Shown: piece by piece, positions 21,869-32,869 of the stretch | How positions within the stretch are numbered: the stretch's first letter is position 1 | Layout of the letters: each line of letters starts with the position of its first letter | Notes under the pieces: model-generated | What the model was told of the DNA's origin: nothing | What the model saw: only the letters and a program-made list of their open reading frames with translations | Database searches by the model: none | Source: Pristionchus mayeri | Taxonomy: Eukaryota; Nematoda; Chromadorea; Rhabditida; Neodiplogasteridae | Length of the DNA stretch: 64,000 bases | Direction: 5' to 3' | Assembly (NCBI GenBank): GCA_036245805.1 | Contig: BTRK01000003.1 | Span: forward strand, 19,991,292-20,055,291 | Made by a program: the position numbers and the translations under genes

Positions 21869-22278
21869 TTAGGTGGGAAGGGCGGTGCTCCAACATTCGC
21901 CGTCACACTTGAGGTATGTGGTCCATGTGATCTTGTTCATGCAGCAGAGCCAGAGAGTCGTTGTGGGGATTCCATTAGAAGGAATGCACTTGGTATAGTC
22001 CGTCTTGTTCTTGCAGTTGGTAACACACTTTTGGAAGCAGGTTCTGTTGAACTTGAGGAAGCTGGAAGGATGATCGATCGATTTATGAAGAAGGGAAGAT
22101 CGTTCTTACTTCTCATTGCACCAACACCAAGGAGTGAATCCCAGGACGGTTCCCTGGCAGAAATCCTCGCATTGAGTAAGGGAGTAGGCAGAGAAGGCAA
22201 TGACAAAGAGACCCAGAAGAGTTAATTGATTCTGAAGGGATGATCGATTGAAGGGGAAAATGGAAGGAGACTTACCAT
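21869..22278 (-). CDS. Small cysteine-rich secreted protein, copy A (intact)
   Basis: Three exons on the minus strand: 22276-22278 (only the ATG), 22110-22231 and 21869-22061, giving 105 aa. The start MNQLTLLGLFVIAFSAYSL is a signal peptide. The mature protein has about 12 cysteines: CEDFC, PWCWC, CFQKCVTNC, KCIP, LWLCC, KCDGECW. It ends STALPT. The even Cys number and signal peptide suggest a disulphide-stabilised secreted protein; I do not recognise a named family. This copy and copy C are the only fully intact members in the window. Confidence 0.85.
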
Positions 22279-22310
22279 GATGATTCGAGAATCGGATGTT
22301 TGTTGCGTAT

Positions 22311-22330
22311 CTTTCCAGACATTTTATATC
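22311..22330 (-). promoter_or_regulatory. TATA region of copy A
   Basis: On the minus strand TATAAAATG lies about 50 bases before the ATG, followed by a leader reading GGAAAGATACGCAACAAACA that is conserved in the copies at 22.7, 27.1 and 27.8 kb. Confidence 0.55.
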
Positions 22331-22756
22331 GAGAAAATGCATTCAAGAGACCAAACATCCATAGACTTCCAACTGTGAAAGCGGATTTAATTTTCGAATA
22401 AACTGATGCTGTAATGTTATGAAATCGTCGAAATTGAGTGGCGTAATTCATGTTTACCCATGGAAAAAGTATTTATAAAGTTAAAACACTGCCAATAATT
22501 TCATAATATTTCAATGTCCAAGCTATCCATTTTGGGGTGAAAGGGGTAGAGTAGAGGTAGGCTAATACTTCACGCCCACGCAACATCGGAATCGTTCCTG
22601 GTAGAAATTCAATCATGATTCACAGTAGGAAGCATTCCTTTTTAGAAGGCGTTTTAGAGCTTTTTTCATTCAATAAATGTTTGGTCCCTTGCATGCATTT
22701 TCTCGATATAAAATGTCCGGAAAGATACGCAACAAACATCCGATTCTCTAATCGTC

Positions 22757-23024
22757 ATGGTAAGCCTCCTTCCACTTTCCCATTCAATCGATCATAACTT
22801 CAGAATCAACTATAAATGGATCGTTAATCTTTCCAGCTTCCTCAAGTTCAACAGAACCTGCTTCCAAAAGTGTGTAACCAACTGCAAGAACAAGACGGAC
22901 TATACCAAGTGCATTCCTTCTAATGGACACAACGACTCTCTGGCTCTGCTGCATGAACAAGATCACATGGACCACATACCTCAAGTGTGAAGGCGAATGC
23001 TGGAGCACCGCCCTTCCCACCTAA
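22757..23024 (+). pseudogene. Cysteine-rich secreted protein, copy B
   Basis: It keeps the upstream TATA-leader block, the ATG exon and exon 3 (22,837-23,024) but lacks exon 2, which carries the signal peptide. Exon 3 has a 5-base deletion after CCTTCTAATGGA (the ATCCC present in other copies), which shifts the frame. It forms a head-to-head pair with copy A. Confidence 0.85.
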
Positions 23025-23600
23025 GAATCAAGTATTCCCTCGAATCAGATAAAGGCTTTAATTCATATTGACTTTGTTAAAAACTGGAAAGCCAGTATCT
23101 ACTGAACAGAAAATATTGAAGAACGGGGCTCGAATATCTCTGTGGGTTTCCTTCTGTCTGTCGATGTGATAACCACTTCATAACTTGAAACTCGGAGTAT
23201 TCAATCAGCAAAGCAAGTCCTCATTTTATACGATTTTCTTCACAATGTTTGCAGCTGAGATTAGCTAGAATATTACTTCAACATTCAGATAAAAAACTTT
23301 AGACTATGCCATCATTTTAATCAATGGAACCACATTGTCTAGTGTATGGATCGGATCTCCCCTCTGCTCGTGCTTTTCCCGAAACAGTAAAAAATGGACT
23401 CTTTCCAATTTGACCTAAATAAAAGAGGATAACTGCACATATCTGTTCATTGATCTTTTTGGATAAGAAGCCCATACGCTGCACATTTTTTTCTTTATAG
23501 ACACACAGTAACTATTGGAACAACATGATGCATACAAATTAGTATATATTACAAGAGGAAGATACAATAATTATGAAATAATAAAAATAGATGAGCAATA
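23025..23600. other. Intergenic, AT-rich
   Basis: It separates copy B from the minus-strand charged-protein gene. The part near 23,410-23,600 is related to the 3' flank of the plus copy (32,870-33,010). No gene seen. Confidence 0.45.
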
Positions 23601-26115
23601 TCACGTGAATTTTATGGTGTAATGCATGGAAGATTTGGATGAATCGAAAGTTCTCTTACGGTAAGGAGGCACGATGGAGAGACGTTCGTAGTTCTCGTCG
23701 CCCTCGATAATCTCATTCTCTTCATTCTCTGCTTCATCCCCGTTTTTCCTCTGATTTCTTCTTCGGTTAGGATCCGCCTGAATAATTTGTTATGAACAAC
23801 ATCGCAAGATTGTATATAAGAGAGTTATGACCAATGAGTTATGAGAAACAATGAAATGACCTATTCATTCTCTCAGACCTGTACCGGTCTAGAGAATTAG
23901 TTGAATGAAGAGACAAATTCCCAATTTAGAAATATAAAAAAAAACACGTACATCCATGATCTTTTTTCTCCTGGATCTCAGCAATTCGATGGTTTGCTCT
24001 CATTTCCCGATACATCTCCTCCTTTGTGTACTTGAATGAATCCTGAAAAAAATTATGTTCTGAATCAATGATACCAGTGTCGCACATTTCCACAAAACTG
24101 CTAATTAAGATACCAATTTTGACATTTTTGTTCAAATAGCGATTACCTCAGGAGCGTCCATTTCATGTATATCAAATCTCTCACAAGATGGGAGGCTGAT
24201 GGTTCCGTACGTCAGCTCCTAAAATATAGAAAAATTGATCGATAATGTATCTAATATTTGTAAAATGTTTTGATGTCATCAGTTCGTTGAATGTAACACA
24301 ATAAAAGTGCTTACTGCACGTGCTAACCTCTATTTTCTTCCCGAAAGTCTCCATCCAAGCCTCTGTATTGAACTCAGGAATGTTTTCCATTTCATCTTTC
24401 TTCATCTTCTTCTTCCCTTCTCCTACACTCATATTGTCATCTCGCCTTTCCTGTCCCTTCGAAGTTTTCGGAACGGACTCATTGATGTTCATCAGTTTCT
24501 TTTCGGGTTGCTCGGGAATGGACTTGGTTGTCTGCTGCTTTTCAATCAATCTGATTGAACGACAGAGATCCTGGAATTGTCGTGATTTTATACTCAGAAA
24601 TCGAATGACTGCATTGGATTGGAAGGCCAGTTGATTTATTTCCTCCCGTCTTCATGTTCTCGCTGAAGCATCCTTCCAGGAAATGATAAGTAGCGTACAG
24701 TGTTCGGAGTATCGGAAGTCGAGCAGACATTGAGGGAAGAAGACGTGAAATGTTGCTTCTCGAGCAATCTAGTCGAACGGCGAAGGCTCTGAAATTTCAA
24801 TTTGAAATCTATAGCAATTTAACCGAAGATTAAACGCTACAGGGTGCGAGAAAAGTATGGTGACAAGTCTTTTATGTAATATCTCGCGAAGTAATGATAG
24901 CATAGATTTCTGCTTTCGTCATTGTATGCATGCGAACAGTACCTCCAACAATTTTATCACAGTTCCTCATCTATCGATTTTGTCTTTCAGAGCTTTTAGA
25001 TTTTCAAGTTCGAACAAATGGGCCCTTGGCCCGCAGCTCATTTTTCTCTTTAATTAATAATAAAAAATCTTCGGATAAATATTCCCTCACTTTCTCAACT
25101 TGAGTATGGAGAGCAACCATTCCTCTTTAAAGTATACTTGTTTAGGCGGAAATACGATATCAGGAAACGGAGAAATATGAAAATAACTGCATCACACTTT
25201 GATACGGAATTATCTTTTTGAAAAATCACATTTTCGAATTTCTTTCTCAGCATCCATATATTGAGATATAAACTTGTATGTTATATGCGAGGACCGAATT
25301 ATGAATTTTAGTAGCGTCAACCTGAATGAAAACATGGTTTAAACTACTGAACCATACATGATAAAATATGGCTGAAAACGACACTTGGGACAGATTCGAA
25401 AAAGGTACAGAAGCAGATTCGCTTTCCCAATTTAAACTGAAAGCATATTTGCACTACTGAATGGACGTGTATCATAATACATACGGTTATATTTTTCTAT
25501 CATTCATATTTGAAGGACGCGACATCTTTATTCGAGAAAAATTTTTCGAGGGCCATTCGTCACAGCTTACTTTTAAATATTTTTAAGCTGTATAACCAAA
25601 TCCCCAAATTAAATGGACACATATTTAAACTCGGGCACAATTGCCCTTCTTAAGAAAAAATAATGGAATGTGCCACCTATTACATTGTTGTAATGCGGCA
25701 TTAAATAATACGACTCATGCAGTGAGAGAAACAGGATCGTTTTTCTTCACTAAATTTTTAATAAATTAAATCTCGTAATCTAAAAGAAATATGTGTTTGA
25801 CATGAGCGCTAAATAGCTACATAGGTAAGGTACATGGTGCAAAAAATTGGGAGAAATTCAAACACTGCGCACCAAGTGGGGCTTAACTGAATTGTGTCAC
25901 AATACTTTTCTCGCACCCTGTATTCTTGGATATCAAAAGAGGCACTGAATTTGAAATTTCATTGAAGCGATGAAGGCAGTTCTTGAGATATCAATAGATA
26001 TTTGGTTTGTTAGTTAATTCACCCACAGCATTGATTCCACAACGTTCGAAAATAGTACAACTACCTTGTTCAGTTTATCCGAAGTGGTGGAAGTAAAGAA
26101 CGAAGAGGAGGCCAT
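23601..26115 (-). CDS. Unrecognised charged protein, minus copy (probable frameshift)
   Basis: The first exon 26,065-26,115 reads MASSSFFTSTTSDKLNK. Later exons lie near 24,703-24,795 (SLRRSTRLLEKQH), 24,313-24,568 (SIRLIEKQQTTKSIPEQ and a Lys/Glu-rich stretch ending EAWMETFGKKIE), 24,145-24,217 (ELTYGTISLPSCERFDIHEM), 23,952-24,042 (DSFKYTKEEMYREMRANHRI) and 23,601-23,780. The protein is Lys/Glu-rich and probably nuclear, but no family is recognised. The exon at 23,952 carries one extra A in an A6 run compared with the plus copy at 32.5 kb, which puts the next exon out of frame. A 1.08-kb transposon sits in intron 1. So this copy may be inactive. Confidence 0.55.
24840..25920. mobile_element. 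Tc1/mariner-type non-autonomous element with TA target duplication
   Basis: Ends CAGGGTGCGAGAAAAGTAT and its inverse ATACTTTTCTCGCACCCTG are flanked by TA at 24,838-24,839 and 25,921-25,922. The paralogous introns near 31,690 and 35,060 read straight through the site with a single TA (AACGCTATTCTTGG), giving a precise empty site. The 1.08-kb interior has no transposase frame that I can recognise. Confidence 0.9.
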
Positions 26116-26119
26116 GTCT

Positions 26120-26640
26120 CTCAAGAGATAAGTGAGTGAATGACTAGTGACAGTCGATTGAGATCGAGATGGAGTAAGGATGCATCCGACAGAGGGGCCA
26201 TCACTCTCGCCAATTTACAACTTCCATCCTACTGGTTATGGTCCGGCGTCGGAAGACTATTATTATGAGGGAGTGCAGTAAAAACGCCGTATGTTATCCC
26301 CCTCTGGCTATGAATCCTCTTATGATTGTGATCTTGTGATTGTGTACAACAATTTCTAATTTTAGAAAAATGAAGAGGAGACTACGGTAACTTTGGGCAT
26401 TTTTTTACGGAGCGAGAAATTAAGGTGGATGAACAGACTGTGAACACTTAGGCAAGGTAGCGAAATGAATAGCTGCTCTTTCGGCGATATTTTTGACGCC
26501 ATAGAACATCTTGAAGCTCCGTATATGGTTGATTGTTGCCTAGCCACATTGACCTTTTCACTTTCCATTTTCAATGTGACCGACCAATGGACAAGATAGT
26601 CAGCAAGAAATTGGATTGAAATCTTTATCAGATTCGAGGG
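26120..26640. other. Upstream region of the minus charged-protein gene
   Basis: Related in inverted or direct form to 31,200-31,512 and 35,250-35,570, each standing before an MASSS first exon, so likely the promoter region. No gene seen in it. Confidence 0.5.
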
Positions 26641-26652
26641 AATACTTGATTC

Positions 26653-27062
26653 TTAGGTGGGAAGGGCGGTGCTCCAGCATTCGCCGTCACACTTGAGGTA
26701 TGTGGTCCATGTGATCTTGTTCATGCAGCAGAGCCAGAGAGTCGTTGTGGGGATTCCATTAGAAGGAATGCACTTGGTATAGTCCGTCTTGTTCTTGCAA
26801 TTGGTAACACACTTTTGAAAGCAGGTTCTGTTGAATTTGAGGAAACTGGAAGGATGATCGATCGATTTATGAAGACGGGAAGATCGTTCTTACTTCTCAT
26901 TGCACCAACACCAAGGAGTGAATCCCAGGACGGTTCCCTGGCAGAAATCCTCGCATTGAGTAAGGGAGTACGCAGAGAAGGCAATGACAAAGAGACCCAG
27001 AAGAGTTAGTTGATTCTGAAGGGATGATCGATTGAAGGGGAAAATGGAAGGAGACTTACCAT
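26653..27062 (-). CDS. Small cysteine-rich secreted protein, copy C (intact)
   Basis: It has the same three-exon structure as copy A (ATG exon at 27,060-27,062, exon 3 at 26,653-26,845). The signal peptide, CEDFC, PWCWC, CFQKCVTNC, LWLCC and CDGECW motifs are all present and the frame is open. Only a few bases differ from copy A, and the flanks also match, so A-B and C-D are duplicate head-to-head pairs. Confidence 0.85.
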
Positions 27063-27300
27063 GATGATTCGAGAATCGGATGTTTGTTGCGTATCTTTCC
27101 AGACATTTTATATCGAGAAAATGCATTCAACTGACCAAACATCCAGACTTCCAACTGTGAAAGCGGATTTAATTTTCGAATAATCTGATGCTGTAATGTT
27201 ATGAAATCGTCGAAATTGCGTGGCGTATTTCATGTTTACCCATGAAAAAAGTAATTTTAAATTTAAAATATTGCCAATAATTTTAAAACATTTCAATGTT

Positions 27301-27568
27301 GCGGCGTGGTGGCGCAGTGGTGTGAGGCGCCACTCGCTATACAAGGGACCTGAGTTCGATCCCCCGCCGAGGCAGACCAAGCCCTCCATCCCTCCGGGGT
27401 CGGTAAATTGGCAGTGACCCAGGTCGCGAAATGTATCGTTCCCTAGAAGCACCTTGGACAGCAGGGATACGTAGTCCAAACAGTAGTCGGCCTCACCGCA
27501 CTACACCACCTAGCGTAATCGTCTATCGACGACTGTAAAATCGCTTGAAGTGGCTCCAAAAAAAAAAA
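27301..27568 (+). mobile_element. tRNA-derived SINE with poly-A tail
   Basis: The 5' 70 bases look tRNA-like: GGTGGCGCAGTGG as box A and GAGTTCGATCC as box B, with a GCGGCG start. A 200-base body and a run of about 11 A follow. The matching region beside copy A (about 22,510) lacks the insert and reads CAATGTCCAAGC, while here CAATGT precedes and ATGTCTAAGC follows, so ATGT-type flanks are the likely target duplication. Confidence 0.85.
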
Positions 27569-27800
27569 TGTCTAAGCTATCCATTTTGGGGTGAAAGGGG
27601 TAGAGTAGAGGTAGGCTAATACTTCACGCCCACGCAACATCGGAATCGTTCCTGGGAGAAATTCAATCGTTTCACAGTAGGAAGCATTCCTTTGTAGAAG
27701 GCGTTTTAGAGATTTTTCATTCAATAGATGTTTGGTCCCTTGTATGCATTGTTAGTGGTATAAAATGTCTGGAAAGATACGCAACAAACATCCGATTCTC

Positions 27801-28085
27801 GAATCGTCACGGTAAGTCTCCTTCCACTTTCCCATTCAATCGATCATCCCTTCAGAATCAACTAACTCTTCAGGGTCTCTTTGTCATTGCCTTCTCTGCC
27901 TACTCCCTTACTCAATGCGAGGATTTCTGCCAGGGAACCGTCCTGGGATTCACTCCTTGGTGTTGGTACAATGAGAAGTAAGAACGATCTTCCCTTCTTC
28001 ATAAATCGATCGATCATCCTTCCAGCTTCCTCAAATTCAACAGATCCTGCTTCCAAAAGTGTGTTACCAACTGCAAGAACAAGTT
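27801..28085 (+). pseudogene. Cysteine-rich secreted protein, copy D
   Basis: It retains the TATA-leader block, but the start codon position reads ACG instead of ATG. Exon 2 is present with one Cys codon changed to Tyr (TGG TGT TGG TAC). Exon 3 begins at 28,026 and loses homology after about 60 bases. Clearly decayed. Confidence 0.85.
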
Positions 28086-28130
28086 GCTTGGACCTACGGT
28101 GGATAGGTGATCTCACGGATTGCACGTGAA

Positions 28131-28748
28131 TATGGAAGAAAATTAAACGAAAGATGTTATACTTCTGACCTGAATGAAATGATATAATCATTTTCACACA
28201 ATTGACTGATAAATTATAATTCAACTAAGCATCCGAAGTGCAAGATCTCGAACGCGAAACTCCAAACCGGATTAAAAGTTCGCATGGCTACAGTAGAGGC
28301 AACGTTGCAGCCTAATGCTCTCTCCTAGCTATGTGTCATTTTCTTTTCTCTTTCGATTGGCACATTCCCTTCTCTCTTCCAGGGCATCCACAAACATTCT
28401 GTAACTAGGCACATTCAGCTGGAGCTGCAAAATCTGTCAAAAAGCATGTTTGAAAATTTTATGCCATTTTTTAGAGACTTTCAAGCCCCCAAACAGGAAG
28501 AGGTTGAAATTGGAATAGAGCGAATGGGTCGGCACCAAGTTGTAGTTCACCTAAGTATTCCTCTTCCTCTACCTCTAATAACGCCCTCTGGCATAGCTCA
28601 AATAAAGAACTGTGATTGGACGCCTCTCTACCTATAGATTTACAGCCGCTATATTGGAAGCTTCCGATGAGTGCCGTCCATTCAACGACTTATCAGTTGG
28701 TGAACCGTTCATTCAATCCTTGATCACTTCTTCATCCTCTTATTCGCT
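28131..28748. other. Intergenic, no gene seen
   Basis: An open frame at 28,446-28,637 has no motif and no splice support. The stretch is the likely promoter region of the RING gene. Confidence 0.4.
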
Positions 28749-29332
28749 ATGTCCCTGCTGCCATCCCCTATTCTTGAGCAATACAACTACGTCCTGGCTT
28801 GCCATCGGCTTCAGGATGCCTTGAGGTGAGAATAATCGCAATTTGTGGGCATATTTAATTTTTTATAGGTTCTTTAATTGATTCGAGTAATACTGAAAAA
28901 AGTAAGTAAATTTCAGCAAAGAAAGAGGCGACGAATTCTCTCGCGCCTGTCTCGGATGCAATACTGAATCTCCCGATCTTCGCTTCCTCTCCAAATCATG
29001 TGGCCATGCCGTCTGCTCTAACTGCTCACAGAGTGCTCATTCCTGCCCCGTTGCTAACTGCAAGATGCCGACCACCTTCGTCCGTATCTTCGAAGAGGAG
29101 CAATTCTCCCGTCTGTGCCTTATCTGCTCCAACGATCATCCCTGGCAACGTCTTCTCTGAATGCGGCCACTTGACATGCTCATCGTGTGTTCTTCCCATA
29201 ACCTATATGCATTGCATGGAGCACGGCACGGCCATCAAGTGTCCCTTCTGTCGTGTACCAGCACTACCTGTCACACTGCAAGAAGTAGTGATCAACCCGT
29301 ACGAGTTTCTCGATACTAACAAATCGCCTTAG
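28749..29332 (+). pseudogene. Double RING-like zinc finger protein with a frameshift
   Basis: Exon 1 is 28,749-28,825 (MSLLPSPILEQYNYVLACHR) and exon 2 starts at 28,917. The first Cys/His set is CLGCN, SCGHAVCSNC and CPVANC; the second is CLICSN, ECGHLTCSSC and CPFCRVPA. Together they resemble two RING or RING-like fingers, which in E3 ligases recruit an E2. The two halves lie in different frames: the first runs into TGA near 29,158 directly after RLCLICSNDHPWQRLL, and the second frame continues with SECGHLTCSSC to the TAG at 29,330-29,332. One base too many around 29,145-29,160 would explain it. No intron with good consensus bridges the gap, so a recent frameshift or a base error is likely. 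Confidence 0.72.
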
Positions 29333-29695
29333 AATAATCGAAATTTGTATGTTCCTCGTCTAGTGTATAATGACAGTTTGCCGTCAATAAATATTTTAAT
29401 AATGCCTCGAGCAAAGCCACAATTCGGAACATTAGTAGCTGCTGAACAATTGAAACTCATGAATATTCTAATAACCCGAGTTTTTGTAATTCATTGATCG
29501 TCAGAATTTTTTGTAATTTATCCGTAAAGAATTCGATTCATACTTTTTGTGTATTGCATACTCCAGCTTACGATTGGTGCACAGTGTTGAGAATGGAAGT
29601 ACTCGAGCATCATAGGAAAAAAGCTCAAGCGCAGTTGGTGAAACATGCGTGAATGATCGTTCGGGACAAGTATCAAGGGAGAAACAGGTACATAG
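29333..29695. other. Intergenic
   Basis: AATAAA near 29,390 probably serves the RING gene. No other feature. Confidence 0.4.
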
Positions 29696-29703
29696 CCAGT
29701 ACT

Positions 29704-30152
29704 AGTGATGTTAAACCGAGTTACTCGGCGCTCGCGAGTGAAAATGAAAAATTGACTCGCGAGCAATAACAACTCGCGAGTTCCTATGCAAAAATACTCG
29801 CTGAGTGCGAGCAATATTTTGATTTTACTCGCCGAGAGAGGATGCTCGGTGAGTACGACTCGCGAGTTCATTTCACTCACTCTCGTGTCTCATCGCACGG
29901 TGTCCATCCACACAGCTGAGGGGTTTCGACAGAGGAATGCATCGAAATTACTCGCAGTAATCTATGCAAAAGCACTCGCCGAGTTACTCGCCGAGTCAGC
30001 TCTACTCGGCGAGTAATTGCTCGTCGCCTACTCGCACTCGGCGAGTCATTCTCCACATTTCACTCGCGAGTGACCGGTCAAAACGAGTGAGAGATAAAAT
30101 GACTCGCCGAGCGCGAGTAGGCGACGAGCAATGCTCGAGCAAACATCACTTT
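29704..30152. mobile_element. hAT-type MITE rich in CTCGCGAG / CGGCGAGT motifs
   Basis: Both sides carry the 8-base duplication CCAGTACT (29,696-29,703 and 30,153-30,160), the size typical of hAT transposons. The ends read AGTGATGTT left and, reversed, AAAGTGATGTTTGC right. The interior is packed with GACTCGC, CTCGCGAG and ACTCGGCGAGT words on both strands that can pair with one another. Confidence 0.85.
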
Positions 30153-30328
30153 CCAGTACTCAACCCCACCCCTCGCGAGCAATTCGCCATCTTCCATTTC
30201 ACTTTGCTTATCCCTCCAAATTTCCCCCATGAGGATGCATTTATCTCTCCTCTCCGTTCTCCTTCTACTCTCTTCGTTCATACACCAGCTCCATTCGTGC
30301 ATTCGGACTCCGGGCAGCAACCCGCCGG

Positions 30329-30456
30329 TGCTAATTAGAGTTCGTAATTCGGGTCACCGTCTCTTCATTTCCCATACTCCCTCGCCGCTCGACCGGTCTA
30401 GAGAGTGTGGGAAATGAAGAGACGGTGACCAGAATTACGAGCTCTATTGCTAATGT
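30329..30456. mobile_element. Short hairpin (foldback) element
   Basis: The arms read GGTCACCGTCTCTTCATTTC and its near-exact inverse GAAATGAAGAGACGGTGACC, separated by a small loop with CCGGTCTAGAG. The outer parts TTAGAGTTCGTAATT and AATTACGAGCTCTA also pair. It would form a nearly complete 120-base hairpin. Confidence 0.8.
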
Positions 30457-30577
30457 GTTCGTGATGTCAACTATATTTACCGAGAACTACGAGGGCCCGC
30501 TTTTACTCCCTGATGAATGCTAGTTGCACCCCCGGAAAAATATTTTTATGTCCGAATTGATATTGGACGAGTATTAA

Positions 30578-30650
30578 AATATTTCTAAAATTGGTAGTAT
30601 TGAATATTTCTAAAATTGGTAGTCAATATTTCTAAAATTGGTAGTCATAG
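30578..30650 (+). repeat. Three-copy tandem repeat of about 24 bases
   Basis: The word ATATTTCTAAAATTGGTAGT occurs three times in a row with short variable joins. AT-rich and non-coding. Confidence 0.85.
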
Positions 30651-30905
30651 TAAGATCACACAAGTAAAAAAGTCGGTAGAATGGCCCATGCTAATCCTTA
30701 CAAAAGAATGAGAGTCGCCTCACATCAGAATCCAATAGAGACTCGCAGCAGAATTCCTGTCGGGTCTCGAGGTCACAGAAGGACTTCCGTGGGAAGACTC
30801 CATGTTTATATATGCTGAAGCGTCACTTCTTTCTAGATGTCTCCTCATTCACTAGTATAAAACGGCAGTAAGAATCGATGGAAACCATCCGATTCTCGAA
30901 TCATC

Positions 30906-31116
30906 ATGGTAAGTCTTCTCCCAGTTTCCCAATCAATCAATAATCCCTTAATAATTGTGCGTTACTAACTGCAAGGCCAAGCCAGACTACACCAGGTGCA
31001 TTCCCTCGAATGGAATCCCCACAACGACTCTCTGGCTCTGCTGCATGAAAAGGATCATATGGACCACTTACCTCAAGTGTGACGGCGAATGCTGGAGCAC
31101 CGCCCTTCCCACCTAA
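30906..31116 (+). pseudogene. Cysteine-rich secreted protein, copy E
   Basis: A TATAAAA promoter block (about 30,855) and ATG exon are followed by the 3' part of exon 3 only, from CVTNCKAKPDYTRCIP to STALPT. Exon 2 and the start of exon 3 are missing. Two Lys/Arg changes occur in the CCM segment. Confidence 0.85.
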
Positions 31117-31512
31117 GAATCGAGTATTCCCTCGAATCAGGTAAAGAGTTCAATCCACGATGACTTTGTTAAAAACATTATCTATTCATATCGCCTCCTG
31201 TCCTAAGTGTTCAGACTGTTGCGCCTTGATTTATCGCTCCGTATGGATTATCAAGTTACAGTAGGCTACTATTCAATTTTGCCAGAAATTGTTGTACACA
31301 ATCATAAGATCACAATCATAAGAGACTTCATAGCCAGAGGGAGATATCATCAGACCTCGTTACTGCTCTCCCTCATAAAGGTATTATTCCGACGCCGGAT
31401 CATAACCAGTGGGATGGCAGTTGTAAATTGTAAATTAGCGAGTCGATCGCTCCTCTATCGGATGCATTCATTCTCTATCAATAGTCATTCACTCACTTAT
31501 CTCTCGAGAGAC
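31117..31512. other. Upstream region of the plus charged-protein gene
   Basis: It is repeated in inverse orientation at about 35,250-35,640. Open frames here run into the gene's first exon but are not conserved with the minus copy. Confidence 0.45.
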
Positions 31513-32869
31513 ATGGCCTCCTCGTCGCTCTCTGCTTCCACTACTTCGGATAAACTGAACAAGGTAGTTGTACTATTTTCAAGCGTTGTGAAATGCAGTG
31601 GGTGAATCAACCAAATAGCTCTTGTGATATTTCAAGAACTGTTTTTAAGGCTTCGGTGAAATATTAAATTCAGAGCCTCTTTTGATATCCAAGAATAGCG
31701 TTTAACACTTCAGTGAAATTATTATAGATTTGAAATTTCAAATTCAGAGCCTTCGCCGTTCGACTAGATTACTCGAGAAGCAACATTGCACGTCTTTTTC
31801 TCTCAATGTTTGCTCGACTTCCGATACTCCAAACACTGTAAGTTACTTATCGTTTCCTAGAATGATGTTTCAACGAGAACATAGATTGAAGGAGATAGGG
31901 AAATCTGCCTTCCAATCCCATGTAGTCATTCTATTTCTGAGTATAAAATCAAAATGATTGCAGGGAATTCGTCGATCAATAAGATTGATTGAAAAGCAGC
32001 ATACAATGAAGTCGATTCCCGAGCAACACAAAAAGAGACTGATGAACATCAATGAGTCCTTTCCGACAACATCGAAGGGGGAGAAAAGGCGCGATGAAGA
32101 TATGAGTGGAGGAGAAGAGAAGAAGAAGAGGAAGAAAGATGAAAGGGAAAACATTCCTCAGTTCAATACAGAAGCATGGATGGATACCTTCGGAAAGAAA
32201 ATACAGTAAATATTTGCAGTAAACACTTTTATTGTGTTACTTCTTAAAGAAGTGCTGAAATCAAAACATGTTACAAATATTAATTACATTATCGATCAAT
32301 TTCTACATTTCAGGAGCTGACGTACGGAATCATCAGCCTCCCTTCATGCGAGAGAATCGAGATACAGGAAATGAACGCTCCTGAGGTAATCTACATATTT
32401 AATCGGGCCAAAATGTGAAATTAATATCTTTATTGGTCGTTGGTTTGTGGAAAGCCACTTATGTCATTGAACCTGAACATCAATTTTTGCAGGATTCGTA
32501 CAAGTACACAAAGGAGGAAATGTATCTGCAGATGAGAGCGAACCATCGAATCGCTGAGATCCAGGAGAAGAAGATTATGGATGTAAGTGTTGTTTAGATT
32601 GTTTGGAGTGCTGAGAGAATGAAGTTGTTGTTTCTCCGTTTCTCCAACTCTGATATACAATCTTTTGTTTTTATTTGTAACTAATTGTTCAGACGGATCC
32701 TAACCGAAGAAGAAAGCAGAGGAAAAATGAGGAAGAAACGGAGAATGAGGAGAATGAGATAATCGAGGGCAACGACAACTACGAACGTCTTTCCATCGTG
32801 CCCCCCTATCCAAGGAGAACTTTCGATTCATCTAAAGCTGCCATGCATTGCACCATAAATTTCAAGTAA
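31513..32869 (+). CDS. Unrecognised charged protein, plus copy (probable splice defect)
   Basis: Exons: 31513-31563 (MASSSLSASTTSDKLNK), 31748-31837 (SLRRSTRLLEKQH), 31964 to about 32,207 (SIRLIEKQHTMKSIPEQ, a Lys/Glu-rich run, EAWMDTFGKKI), about 32,315-32,384 (ELTYGIISLPSCERIEIQEM), about 32,492-32,582 (DSYKYTKEEMYLQMRANHRI) and about 32,694-32,869 (stop 32,867-32,869). At the end of exon 3 the minus copy has ATA GAG followed by a GT donor; here the sequence is ATACAGTAAAT, and the only GT joins out of frame to a TGA. So this copy seems broken at a different place from its paralogue. Function unknown; the basic/acidic composition suggests a nuclear protein. Confidence 0.55.

Noticed and set aside
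29700..30160. CRISPR-like or minisatellite array of GCGAGT words
   Set aside because: Spacing is irregular, both orientations are mixed, and an 8-bp target duplication identifies it as a hAT-type MITE.
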